Shown here: piece after piece, positions 17,160-25,090 of the stretch
How the letters are laid out: each line of letters opens with the position of its first letter
Position numbering within the stretch: the first letter of the stretch is position 1
Source: Legionella quinlivanii
GTDB taxonomy: Bacteria > Pseudomonadota > Gammaproteobacteria > Legionellales > Legionellaceae
DNA length: 64,000 nucleotides
Direction: 5' to 3'
Assembly: GCF_003265995.1 (NCBI RefSeq)
Contig: NZ_MVJN01000001.1
Location: 1-64,000 of the forward strand
The notes under the pieces: model-generated
What the model was told of the DNA's origin: nothing
Database searches by the model: none
The model's input: the letters and a program-made list of their open reading frames with translations, nothing else
Made by a program: the position numbers and the translations under genes

Positions 17160-20021
17160 ATGCCCTTGAGCTTAAGTATTAGAAATTTTTTAGAAAAAAT
17201 GCCTGGAATAGGACGTTTCAGTTCAGTTGCTGCAGGGATAATTGATCGAGCCTATTTAAACTGGCCCAAAAGCTACCTCGGACAATTCCTCAGCTATCTT
17301 AAAACCCGCACGGTTTATGTTGGCTTATTTTTACCACTATCTTTTTTAGATATGCTGACCTCAGGCGCACTGGGGCTGCGTTATGCACTGGGTTCTTTTT
17401 TCACCAGTGACGAGCGCCAGGAGCGACGTTTAATAGAACAACAAAAATACAGTACTTTATTTAGCCGGAATCTTTATGCCTTGCTGGCATCGGTTGTTGG
17501 CTTATTTTCACCTAAGCTTGTAATTTTTTATTTTACTCCCGACCGTAAAGATAAAGGTATTACCTCCGGTGGTGGTCTTCATCATGCGCCCAATGTTGAG
17601 ATAAAACAACCTGAAACTATTGAAGAAGCCCAGGAAGTCTTTCTACAAGCGCGTCGAAGTGGTACAAAAATGATGCCTGTAGGAGCCGGAAGAAGCCAGG
17701 GGAAACAATATTTCCCTGAAGATGTTAAAGGTGGTATCGCTCTTGATCTTTCAAAACTCAATGAAGTTGAAATCAATTCGAAAGAGAAAACTGCCATTGT
17801 CGGTGCAGGCGCCACCTGGGCAGATATCCAACTTGAGGCTAACAAGCACCGACTGGCTCTGCAAGTCATGCAGGCTTCCAACGTATTTTCAGTTGGCGGT
17901 TCTATTGGAACGAATATTCATGGTTGGGACCACACAAAAGGAACTGTTTCAAATACAATTCTTTCAATGGATATTATCAACGGCAAAGGGGAACGGATCA
18001 CATTAACTCCAGAAGACCCATTGTTTGATAAAATCCCGGGAAGTCTGGGACTCCTGGCTACTGTTGTCAGTGTTAAAATTCAGCTTACTGACAACGACCT
18101 ATTGCACGAACATGGTGTTGACGTGTCTCTCAAAGACTATGTCTCCTATTTCAGAGAAACGGTGCAGAAAGATCCCAAAATCAAAATGCATTTATTTCGC
18201 CTTTCATTAGATCCCGATAAGCTGCTAGGCTCAGGTGTCGCAGTAAATTATGTAAAAGAAGATACAGCAAGACCAATTGCAGCCCCTCATTTAAGAATGG
18301 AATCAGCCCGCGGAACCCGATTTAACCAAATCATGGTGAATCTGGCTCGCCGTTTTGGTTTCATTCGCAAAACCTATTGGGAATGGGAAAAAGCACGCTT
18401 ATTGGACAACAATAGTGCGCCAATGACTCGCAATGAGATTATGCAGCCTCCTATTAACGCAATGTTTAATCCTGCAGTAAGCGAAAGTGAGTGGCTGCAG
18501 GAATTTTTTGTTCCAGAAGAAAACTTAGAGGCTTTCACCCTGGCATTAGGCCAGTTGCTGATGGACAATGACGTTATCTTACTGAATGCTTCTATCCGAT
18601 TCGTTCTAAAACACGATGCAGCCCCACTTTCTTATGCTCACGACGGCGATCGTTTTGCATTGGTGCTTTGTTTTAATCAGTCTCTGAGCGATGAAGATAA
18701 AATTTCAGTACAAAAATGGTTAAGGGAGGCGCAGGCACTGGCAGTGAAACATGGCGGGAGCTATTATCTCCCTTATCAGCATGTTTCCTCGCCTGAAGAT
18801 TTTGAAAAATCCTATCCCTATGCTTCGGAACTTATTGAGCTAAAAAAAGAATATGATCCTGATAATTTGTTTGTGAGTGGATTCTTCCAAAAATACCTTG
18901 CAACAAAAAGTCCGGCGGTAAATCATTTTAAAGCCGTAATGGCAAACAAGGAAACCCAGAAGCGCTTTTCAGGCTTTTTAAATAATGTACTTCAGCGAAT
19001 AGACAGCGATAAGCTAATCGCCTTAATGGATGACATCTTGAAATATAAGGATACCCATGAAGAAATCTATGAGGAGTTATGCCGCAGATTGTCTGAAGTC
19101 AAGCCAGGAGCACTCACTGATTTCAGACGAGTACTAAACTCCCTTTCCAGCATCAAAACAGACTTGGGAGCTCAAGCGCAATCCTTGTTACCAGATGACA
19201 TGACAACTATTGATGGCCTTGTTGAAATCGGCTATCCCGGGCGTTTTGTATCTGGGTTTAAGCAAAATAATCGTACCATCAAGGGGCAAATTGTTGCCGT
19301 TTATAAGGAACCCTCAATTACTGATTATATACAGACTGGTTTTCCAAGACCCTATCATCGCTTTGAAAAACTGAGATACAATCATCCAACTCTTGCAAAT
19401 CTCAAGGATAATAGCGCGGATGTTATAACCTGCTATGTAGGTTTACATCATTTCCCCGAAAAAGAATTGGATAAGTTCCTGATTGAGATACGCAGGGTAC
19501 TCCGCAAAGATGGGCGGTTTTTACTGGTCGACCATGATGTGATTGATGACGAATCAATGAGTATGGCTCATATGGCACACACTATTTTCAATGCGGTTAC
19601 CGGTGTTCCATTGCAGAAAGAAATAAGGGAAATCAGAAACTTTCAGCCAATGACGTACTGGAAAGAGCGTCTGGCTAAATGCGGGCTTGGTTATGCTGTT
19701 GAAGGGCCAGATGTTCCATTGATTCGCAATGGAGATCCAAGCCGCAATCGAATGGTTAGCTTTAAAAAAGCGGCTCCCAAATTAGAGCGGGTCAACTCAT
19801 CGACTCAAGATATGGTAGAAGAGCCAAAAGAAACCATTACTCCGAAGCCTTCATTAGAGATAAACAATGGGAATTCAGAAATAAAAGCAGGCCAGTGGCG
19901 ATCGAATGCACGCCCCTCCTCTTTAAATTCAGGACTCCCATTATTTGCTGATACGAGAATCGGTTTACCTGGAGAGCAGGAACAAGCCCCTCAGAACGTG
20001 CTCGTTTCCAATCCACTTTAA
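17160..20021 (+). CDS. FAD-linked oxidoreductase fused to methyltransferase-like domain
   Basis: A 953-residue multidomain protein. Residues 1-130 carry two likely membrane segments (about 50-76 and 103-126). Residues 140-310 are a PCMH-type FAD-binding domain (GAGRSQGKQYF, VGAGATWADIQ, SVGGSIGTNIHGWDHTKG). Residues 310-585 form the substrate domain ending YDPDNLFVSGFF, as in BBE/GLDH-type enzymes. Residues 680-865 look like a class I methyltransferase: a degenerate motif I (GLVEIGYPGRFVSG), then ADVITCYVGLHHFPE and EIRRVLRKDGRFLLVDH. The final 85 residues are polar, Pro/Ser-rich and probably disordered. The reaction is unknown; an oxidised and methylated small molecule or lipid is one possibility. 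Confidence 0.75.
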   Translation: MPLSLSIRNFLEKMPGIGRFSSVAAGIIDRAYLNWPKSYLGQFLSYLKTRTVYVGLFLPLSFLDMLTSGALGLRYALGSFFTSDERQERRLIEQQKYSTLFSRNLYALLASVVGLFSPKLVIFYFTPDRKDKGITSGGGLHHAPNVEIKQPETIEEAQEVFLQARRSGTKMMPVGAGRSQGKQYFPEDVKGGIALDLSKLNEVEINSKEKTAIVGAGATWADIQLEANKHRLALQVMQASNVFSVGGSIGTNIHGWDHTKGTVSNTILSMDIINGKGERITLTPEDPLFDKIPGSLGLLATVVSVKIQLTDNDLLHEHGVDVSLKDYVSYFRETVQKDPKIKMHLFRLSLDPDKLLGSGVAVNYVKEDTARPIAAPHLRMESARGTRFNQIMVNLARRFGFIRKTYWEWEKARLLDNNSAPMTRNEIMQPPINAMFNPAVSESEWLQEFFVPEENLEAFTLALGQLLMDNDVILLNASIRFVLKHDAAPLSYAHDGDRFALVLCFNQSLSDEDKISVQKWLREAQALAVKHGGSYYLPYQHVSSPEDFEKSYPYASELIELKKEYDPDNLFVSGFFQKYLATKSPAVNHFKAVMANKETQKRFSGFLNNVLQRIDSDKLIALMDDILKYKDTHEEIYEELCRRLSEVKPGALTDFRRVLNSLSSIKTDLGAQAQSLLPDDMTTIDGLVEIGYPGRFVSGFKQNNRTIKGQIVAVYKEPSITDYIQTGFPRPYHRFEKLRYNHPTLANLKDNSADVITCYVGLHHFPEKELDKFLIEIRRVLRKDGRFLLVDHDVIDDESMSMAHMAHTIFNAVTGVPLQKEIREIRNFQPMTYWKERLAKCGLGYAVEGPDVPLIRNGDPSRNRMVSFKKAAPKLERVNSSTQDMVEEPKETITPKPSLEINNGNSEIKAGQWRSNARPSSLNSGLPLFADTRIGLPGEQEQAPQNVLVSNPL

Positions 20022-20027
20022 GCACTG

Positions 20028-20060
20028 CCCTCCCCGCCCAGGCGGGGACCCATCTCTGGG
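20028..20060. repeat. half-copy of a GC-rich dispersed repeat
   Basis: CACTGCC followed by CCCCGCC-CA-GGCGGGG and CCATCTCTG resembles the left arm of the element at 34581-34707 (CACTGCC, CCCCGCG-AA-GGCGGGG, CCATCTCTG). No right arm is seen here; it runs straight into the next repeat. Confidence 0.5.
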
Positions 20061-20062
20061 CT

Positions 20063-20206
20063 CGTCGTCTGCGCGCGGAAGGCGTTGTAGCATAAATGAA
20101 GAAGGCCACACAAAAACCGTCTTTGCGAGTGTAGCAAAGCAATCCATCCTTACTTTGTTCAGGTTTCGATCTGGGTTGCTTCACTTCGTTCGCAAAGACG
20201 ACAGGC
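20063..20206. repeat. dispersed inverted-repeat element, copy 1
   Basis: Contains arms built on GTCTTTGCGA...GCAATC and its complement, separated by about 25 bases. The right arm (20173-20206) is identical over about 31 bases, in opposite orientation, to the left arm of the element at 24083-24237, and the outer part (GAAGGCGTTGTAGCATAAATG read here) also recurs there. Non-coding; fills most of the 246-base gap between two convergent genes. Confidence 0.75.
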
Positions 20207-20267
20207 TAGTTGCTTGGCTCTATAGCGCGGTTACGGAGGCGATGGAAAAGTCAAAAAATCAGGGCAA

Positions 20268-20825
20268 TTAGAATGCCATCAGATCTTTTTCTTTCTCAGA
20301 AAGGACATGATCAACATCAACGATGTACTTGTCAGTGATTTTTTGAATCAGCTCACCAGCTCTTCGCTCATCATCTTCAGAGATTTGCTTTTCTTTTACC
20401 AGATCCTTCAATTGGTTATTAGCATCACGGCGCACATTACGGATAGCTACTTTAGCCTGTTCTCCTTCGCCCCGTACTACTTTAATCAATTCTTTTCGTC
20501 GTTCTTCAGTCAAAGGCGGCATGGGAACGCGGATTGCTGATCCAGCAGTAGCTGGGTTTAACCCTAAATCAGAGGTCAGAATTGCCTTCTCCACTACAGC
20601 CACCATCGATTTTTCCCAGGGAGTGACTAATAAAGTTCTTGAGTCACTGGCGGAGACATTGGCGACCTGGTTTAAGGGAGTGAGATTGCCGTAATAATCT
20701 ACCTGAATATGATCCAGCAGACTGGCATTTGCTCTTCCGGTTCTGATTTTTGTCAATTCATGCTGCAATGACTCAACGGATTTTTTCATTCGTTTTTCAG
20801 CATCATTTTTGACATCATTAATCAT
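20268..20825 (-). CDS. frr: ribosome recycling factor
   Basis: A 185-residue protein with the full RRF pattern: [19 protein letters not shown] at the N-terminus, [21 protein letters not shown] (split across residues 27-47), and [23 protein letters not shown] in the C-terminal helix. With EF-G it splits ribosomes after termination. It overlaps pyrH by 8 bases and closes the rpsB-tsf-pyrH-frr operon; the uppS-cdsA-dxr genes that follow in E. coli are absent here. Confidence 0.97.
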   Translation of the reverse strand: MINDVKNDAEKRMKKSVESLQHELTKIRTGRANASLLDHIQVDYYGNLTPLNQVANVSASDSRTLLVTPWEKSMVAVVEKAILTSDLGLNPATAGSAIRVPMPPLTEERRKELIKVVRGEGEQAKVAIRNVRRDANNQLKDLVKEKQISEDDERRAGELIQKITDKYIVDVDHVLSEKEKDLMAF

Positions 20826-21558
20826 TATTGGCTCCTACAATAGTTCCTACGCGTTCACCTGATACAATTTTTTTCAAGGCGCCCGGTGCAAACAAGTCGA
20901 ATACCTGAAGCGGCATTCCATGATCCATACAAAGACAGATAGCTGTTGAATCCATCACTTTTAAGCCATCGCTGAGCACTTGTCTGTAGCTTAAATAATC
21001 GTAGCGAGTGGCTTTTGGATTTATCATTGGATCATCATTGTAAATCCCATCAACCTTGGTTGCTTTTAATACAATATCAGCACCCACTTCTATCGCCCGT
21101 AAGCAGGCAGCAGAATCAGTTGTAAAAAATGGATTACCGGTTCCCGCAGCAAAAATCACGACATGGCCATTACGTAAATGGGTAATCGCTTTACGCCGGT
21201 GATAGGGATCAACAACACCTAACATAGGAATAGCAGACATGATTCTTGCAAGCATGTCAATACGTTCCAGTGCATCTCTCATTGCCAAAGCATTCATTAC
21301 CGTGGCAAGCATGCCCATATGATCCCCGGTTACCCGGCCCAAACCCGCTTCAGACAATGCTTTCCCGCGAAAGAGATTTCCGCCGCCAATTACCAGGCCA
21401 ACTTCAACTCCCATACGGATCAGTTCAGCCACATCATTCGCGATCAGGTCCAGCACTGAGGGGTCAATGCCGAACTGGGCCTTCCCCATCAGTGCTTCAC
21501 CGCTGCATTTTAATAAAATGCGCTTATATTTTAACTGTAAGTGATTATCGCTCATCAT
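20818..21558 (-). CDS. pyrH: uridylate kinase
   Basis: A 246-residue bacterial UMP kinase of the amino-acid-kinase fold: [11 protein letters not shown] (substrate loop), [40 protein letters not shown]. It makes UDP from UMP and is a hexameric GTP-regulated enzyme. Two adjacent ATG codons occur; the first overlaps the tsf stop by one base (TAATG), giving coupled translation. Confidence 0.97.
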   Translation of the reverse strand: MMSDNHLQLKYKRILLKCSGEALMGKAQFGIDPSVLDLIANDVAELIRMGVEVGLVIGGGNLFRGKALSEAGLGRVTGDHMGMLATVMNALAMRDALERIDMLARIMSAIPMLGVVDPYHRRKAITHLRNGHVVIFAAGTGNPFFTTDSAACLRAIEVGADIVLKATKVDGIYNDDPMINPKATRYDYLSYRQVLSDGLKVMDSTAICLCMDHGMPLQVFDLFAPGALKKIVSGERVGTIVGANND

Positions 21559-22436
21559 TAATCACGAACCTGTGCCATCACTTCTTCAACAAAGTTGTCT
21601 TCTTTTTTCTCAATGCCTTCCCCTACTTCAAAGCGAAGGAACGCAATGACTTCAGCGCCTTTTTCTTTCAGCAGCTGACCCACTTTTACATTAGGATCCT
21701 TAACGAAAGGCTGGCCATTCAAGCTGACTTCATCAATGAATTTATTAATACGGCCTTCGATCATTTTGTCGATAATTTCCTGTGGCTTACCGCTTTCTCT
21801 GGCCTGAGCAGTAAAGATTTCGCGCTCATTTTCAATTGCCTCAGCAGAAACCTGATCACGGTTAACAACCATCGGGCGACTGGCAGCGATATGCATTGCG
21901 ATGTCTTTTGCCAGTGCTTCGTCACCATTTTTCAGGGCTACCAGAACACCAATTCTTGAGCCATGCAAATAAGATCCAATCACACCATCGCAGGACATTC
22001 TTTCCATACGACGAATCTTGATGTTTTCACCAATCTTCGCAACCAACTCCTGGCGAGCCTGTTCGACGGTGCTGCCAGTATCTTTTAATGTCTCACCTGC
22101 AAGTGCAGCAACATCGGCGACAGAACTTTCCAGAGCTGTTGCAGCCACTTTTTCTGCAAAGCGGGTAAAGTTCTCATCTCTGGCAACGAAGTCAGTCTCA
22201 CTGTTGATTTCCAGCATGACTGCGCTACGTCCGTCAGCAGAACGCGCAATCACAATAACACCTTCAGCAGCAATACGATCGGCTTTTTTGTCGGCTTTGG
22301 CCTGGCCTGCTTTTCTCATTTCAGAGATGGCCAATTCAATGTCACCATTGGTCGCGACCAGAAACTTTTTGCACTCCATCATTCCGGCGCCAGTTCTTTC
22401 ACGTAACTTCATAACCAATGCAGCACTTATACTCAT
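21558..22436 (-). CDS. tsf: elongation factor Ts
   Basis: A 292-residue EF-Ts, guanine nucleotide exchange factor for EF-Tu. The N-terminal [16 protein letters not shown] and [13 protein letters not shown] core motifs are intact, as is the C-terminal dimerisation module. The ATG chosen has GGAGA six bases upstream and gives the conserved N-terminus; an in-frame start 42 bases upstream adds residues foreign to the family. Separated from rpsB by a structured 113-base spacer. Confidence 0.97.
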   Translation of the reverse strand: MSISAALVMKLRERTGAGMMECKKFLVATNGDIELAISEMRKAGQAKADKKADRIAAEGVIVIARSADGRSAVMLEINSETDFVARDENFTRFAEKVAATALESSVADVAALAGETLKDTGSTVEQARQELVAKIGENIKIRRMERMSCDGVIGSYLHGSRIGVLVALKNGDEALAKDIAMHIAASRPMVVNRDQVSAEAIENEREIFTAQARESGKPQEIIDKMIEGRINKFIDEVSLNGQPFVKDPNVKVGQLLKEKGAEVIAFLRFEVGEGIEKKEDNFVEEVMAQVRD

Positions 22437-22456
22437 TTCAATTCTCCACATAGTAA

Positions 22457-22540
22457 AAAAGGGGTGCGCTGCAGACAAGTCATAAATCGACGTGAAGGTA
22501 CTTCATATCCGATTTATGCTTGGACAACGCGCCCCTTTAG
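22457..22540 (-). terminator. branched hairpin with U tract between rpsB and tsf
   Basis: In the leftward transcript AAAGGGGCGCG pairs with CGCACCCCTTT (one mismatch), enclosing CATAAATCG/CGATTTATG (perfect 9 bp) and an inner TGAAG-GTA-CTTCA type hairpin; the whole is followed by TTTTTT. It looks like a partial terminator or attenuator that would lower tsf-pyrH-frr expression relative to rpsB. Confidence 0.65.
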
Positions 22541-22549
22541 CAAAGTTAA

Positions 22550-23308
22550 TTATTCACCCGCTTTTTCAGCTTCCTCAGCAGACGATACTTCCACGAATTC
22601 ACTGCTTGCTACTCCACCTGTTGTGTTACCGCTTTTTGCATCTGCAATAGCATCGGCAACCACACGGACATAAATATCCACTGCACGCATGGAGTCATCA
22701 TTACCTGGAATGACATAATCAATATTGTCTGGGCTGTTGTTAGTATCAACCACACCAATGACAGGAATTTTTAATCGACGAGCTTCTTCAACAGCGATGT
22801 GTTCAAATCCGACATCGACAACGAAGAGAGCATCAGGCAATCCGCCCATATCCTCGATACCGCCTAATCCACGCTCCAGTTTTTCCAGTTCGCGGCTTAA
22901 CATCAGTGCTTCTTTCTTAATCATAGTTTCAAAAGCACCTTTGTCACGTAATTCTTTCAATTCTTTGAGTCTGAAAATTGACTGACGGACAGTTTTGTAG
23001 TTTGTCAGCATGCCGCCCAACCAGCGATGGTCAACATAAGGCATACCACAACGCTTTGCATGTTCACGAATGCTTTCCTGAGCCGCTCTTTTTGTACCAA
23101 CAAACAGGATTTTAGCTTTGTTAGAAGCCAGACGGCCAACATAGTTGGCGACATCATTCAACATGGGCAATGTTTTTTCCAGATTGATGATATGAATTTT
23201 GTTTCTTGAACCAAAAATATACTCAGACATTTTCGGGTTCCAAAAACGGGTTCTATGCCCAAAATGAGCGCCCGCTTCCAATAGTTCACGCATACTAACG
23301 TTATTCAT
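22550..23308 (-). CDS. rpsB: 30S ribosomal protein S2
   Basis: A 252-residue S2, start of the operon. Conserved segments: [22 protein letters not shown] in pieces from residue 6, [50 protein letters not shown]. The chosen ATG is preceded by GGAG and gives MNNVSMREL, matching family N-termini; the longer reading frame start is not supported. The acidic C-terminal tail ([11 protein letters not shown]) is ordinary for the family. Confidence 0.97.
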   Translation of the reverse strand: MNNVSMRELLEAGAHFGHRTRFWNPKMSEYIFGSRNKIHIINLEKTLPMLNDVANYVGRLASNKAKILFVGTKRAAQESIREHAKRCGMPYVDHRWLGGMLTNYKTVRQSIFRLKELKELRDKGAFETMIKKEALMLSRELEKLERGLGGIEDMGGLPDALFVVDVGFEHIAVEEARRLKIPVIGVVDTNNSPDNIDYVIPGNDDSMRAVDIYVRVVADAIADAKSGNTTGGVASSEFVEVSSAEEAEKAGE

Positions 23309-23340
23309 TGTTTCTCCAAGGGTTATGCCTCCACGCTTCC

Positions 23341-23374
23341 CATAAAGCACCCCACATGGGGACCCCGCTTTATG
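23341..23374 (-). promoter_or_regulatory. rpsB leader hairpin, possible S2 autoregulatory site
   Basis: CATAAAGC pairs with GCTTTATG around an inner GGGG/CCCC stem and a CCCCA-TG-TGGGG tip, all in the 5' leader about 35 bases before the rpsB ATG. A structured S2 leader that represses rpsB-tsf when S2 is in excess is known in gammaproteobacteria; the position and strength of this hairpin fit, but the fold was judged by eye. Confidence 0.5.
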
Positions 23375-23407
23375 TGACGAAACGTGTGTGTCGTTAAAAG
23401 CGCGCTA

Positions 23408-23436
23408 GTTATATCATATTTACGCGCTTGCAGCAA
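23408..23436 (-). promoter_or_regulatory. rpsB promoter
   Basis: TTGCTG, 17 bases, TATAAC on the minus strand, followed by GC-rich bases (TAGCGCGC) around the likely start site, a discriminator style common at ribosomal promoters. About 100 bases of leader precede rpsB. Confidence 0.6.
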
Positions 23437-23565
23437 TCGTAATGAGTGATTACAGCTCGTTTGCCTGTTAATTATGGATATCAGTTTAATTGAATAACAA
23501 GAATTATTTTCATTTAGAGTCTATACTGGAAACTGGATAAAAATTAAAACAACAAGGAGAACACC

Positions 23566-24063
23566 ATGTTCAAGAAAGTATTGCTGCCAATATTGTTTAT
23601 CTCTGCCTCATTGGCCGCACCTGTCTATGCAGACAGCACCACTGCAACTGATCAGCCAGCCGCCAGCTCGCAAGCTGCCAGCACTGATAGCGGCAAACTG
23701 TGCTCTCATGCACAAAGATGGCAGGAAATGGTTCAGACTTTGCAATTGACTCAGGATCAGCAAGATAAAATCAAGGCGATTAAAGACAATGCCAAAAGCG
23801 CTATGAAAGCGAATTGGACACAAATGAAAAGTATTCGCGAAGAGATGAAGGCATTGGTGATGTCGCCTACTCTGGACCAGGGCAAACTGGATTCACTGAT
23901 TCAGCAAAAAACGACTTTGATTGGCAACATGATGAAAACCAAAATCACCATGAAAAATCAAATTTATAACTTGCTGAATGATCAGCAAAAGCAGCAATAC
24001 CAGACATTGATGACCCAATGGGAAACCAAAAAAAGAGAATTCTTTAAACAAATGGGCTGCTAG
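23566..24063 (+). CDS. Spy/CpxP-like periplasmic LTXXQ protein
   Basis: A 165-residue secreted protein with a signal peptide (cut near VYADS, about residue 23). After a short Ala/Ser linker it is all-helical and rich in Gln, Lys and Met, with the LTXXQ-type repeats LQLTQDQQDKI (about 62-72) and LLNDQQKQQY (near 143-152). Spy and CpxP are cradle-shaped periplasmic chaperones linked to envelope stress. There are two Cys (one near the start of the mature part, one C-terminal), allowing an internal disulfide. Good AAGGAG site. It sits between the divergent rpsB and map genes, where E. coli has nothing comparable. Confidence 0.8.
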   Translation: MFKKVLLPILFISASLAAPVYADSTTATDQPAASSQAASTDSGKLCSHAQRWQEMVQTLQLTQDQQDKIKAIKDNAKSAMKANWTQMKSIREEMKALVMSPTLDQGKLDSLIQQKTTLIGNMMKTKITMKNQIYNLLNDQQKQQYQTLMTQWETKKREFFKQMGC

Positions 24064-24082
24064 GGATTGTACTGGCTGACCT

Positions 24083-24237
24083 GCCTGTCGTCTTTGCGAA
24101 CGAAGTGAAGCAATCTAGATCGAATATTGAACAAAATTAGACGTTAGATTGCTTCGCTGACGCTCGCAAAGACAGTTTTTTGCGCATCTATCTTCATTTA
24201 TGCAACAACGCCTTTGTGAAGGCAAAGAGTGACGACA
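24083..24237. repeat. dispersed inverted-repeat element, copy 2
   Basis: Left arm GCCTGTCGTCTTTGCG...CAATC (24083-24116) faces an imperfect right arm GATTGCTTCG...CGCAAAGAC (24147-24174). The right arm is followed by a six-T run, so the element could end transcription of the Spy-like gene. The tail TTCATTTATGC..ACAACGCCTT also matches copy 1 near 20.1 kb, in the opposite orientation. It occupies most of the 262 bases before map. Confidence 0.75.
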
Positions 24238-24325
24238 AAACACGCCTAAATCCATGATGTAGAAATTGAATTCTTATGCTACTATTTCAGTGAATATTCC
24301 GCTCTAACCGTTTTATGGACCTCTT

Positions 24326-25090
24326 ATGCCTGTAAGCATTAAAACACCTGAAGAGATACAAAAAATGCGCATCGCCGGGAAACTGGCCGCTGATGTGCTG
24401 ACTATGATCGAACCCTATGTGAAAGAAGGGGTTACCACTGATGAATTAAACACAATTTGTCATGACTATATTGTCAACGAGCAGCAGGCTATTCCTGCTC
24501 CCTTGGGATATAACGGTTTTCCAAAATCGATTTGCACTTCGATCAATCATGTCGTTTGCCATGGTATCCCCGGAAAAAAAGCCCTGAAAAACGGCGATAT
24601 TATTAACATTGATGTCACTGTTATCCAGGACGGCTATCACGGTGACACCAGTAAAATGTTTTTTGTCGGACAGCCTTCGGTGAAAGCCCGTCATGTAGTC
24701 CAGGTTGCTTATGAGTGTTTATTTATTGGCATTGAACTGGTCAGACCCGGTGTTCGCCTGGGCGATATTGGATACGCTATTCAGCAACATGCTGAAAAAA
24801 ACCGTTGCTCGGTTGTGCGGGACTATTGCGGGCATGGGATTGGTCGTGTGTTTCACGAGGACCCGCAGGTGCTGCATTACGGAACCCCTGATACCGGAGA
24901 AATATTACGAGCGGGCATGACCTTCACCATTGAACCAATGGTAAATATCGGTAAGCATCACACTCGTTTACTGCCGGACCAATGGACGGTTGTGACGAAA
25001 GATCACAGCCTGTCAGCTCAGTGGGAGCATACCCTGCTGGTCACAGATGACGGGGTAGAAATCCTGACGCTTCGTGATGAAGAACGCTAA
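24326..25090 (+). CDS. map: methionine aminopeptidase type I
   Basis: A 254-residue enzyme that removes the initiator Met. Metal ligands appear in order: Asp in NIDVTVIQDG, Asp in GYHGDTSKMF, His in CGHGIGRVFHE, Glu in FTIEPMVNIG and Glu in WEHTLLVTDDG. No N-terminal extension or SH3-binding part. It overlaps the start of glnD by 14-17 bases; the map-glnD pair, divergent from rpsB, is as in E. coli. Confidence 0.96.
   Translation: MPVSIKTPEEIQKMRIAGKLAADVLTMIEPYVKEGVTTDELNTICHDYIVNEQQAIPAPLGYNGFPKSICTSINHVVCHGIPGKKALKNGDIINIDVTVIQDGYHGDTSKMFFVGQPSVKARHVVQVAYECLFIGIELVRPGVRLGDIGYAIQQHAEKNRCSVVRDYCGHGIGRVFHEDPQVLHYGTPDTGEILRAGMTFTIEPMVNIGKHHTRLLPDQWTVVTKDHSLSAQWEHTLLVTDDGVEILTLRDEER

Noticed and set aside
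19837-20271. Several 60-115 codon frames over the end of the oxidoreductase and the repeats
   Set aside because: They are antisense shadows or repeat translations with no ribosome site.
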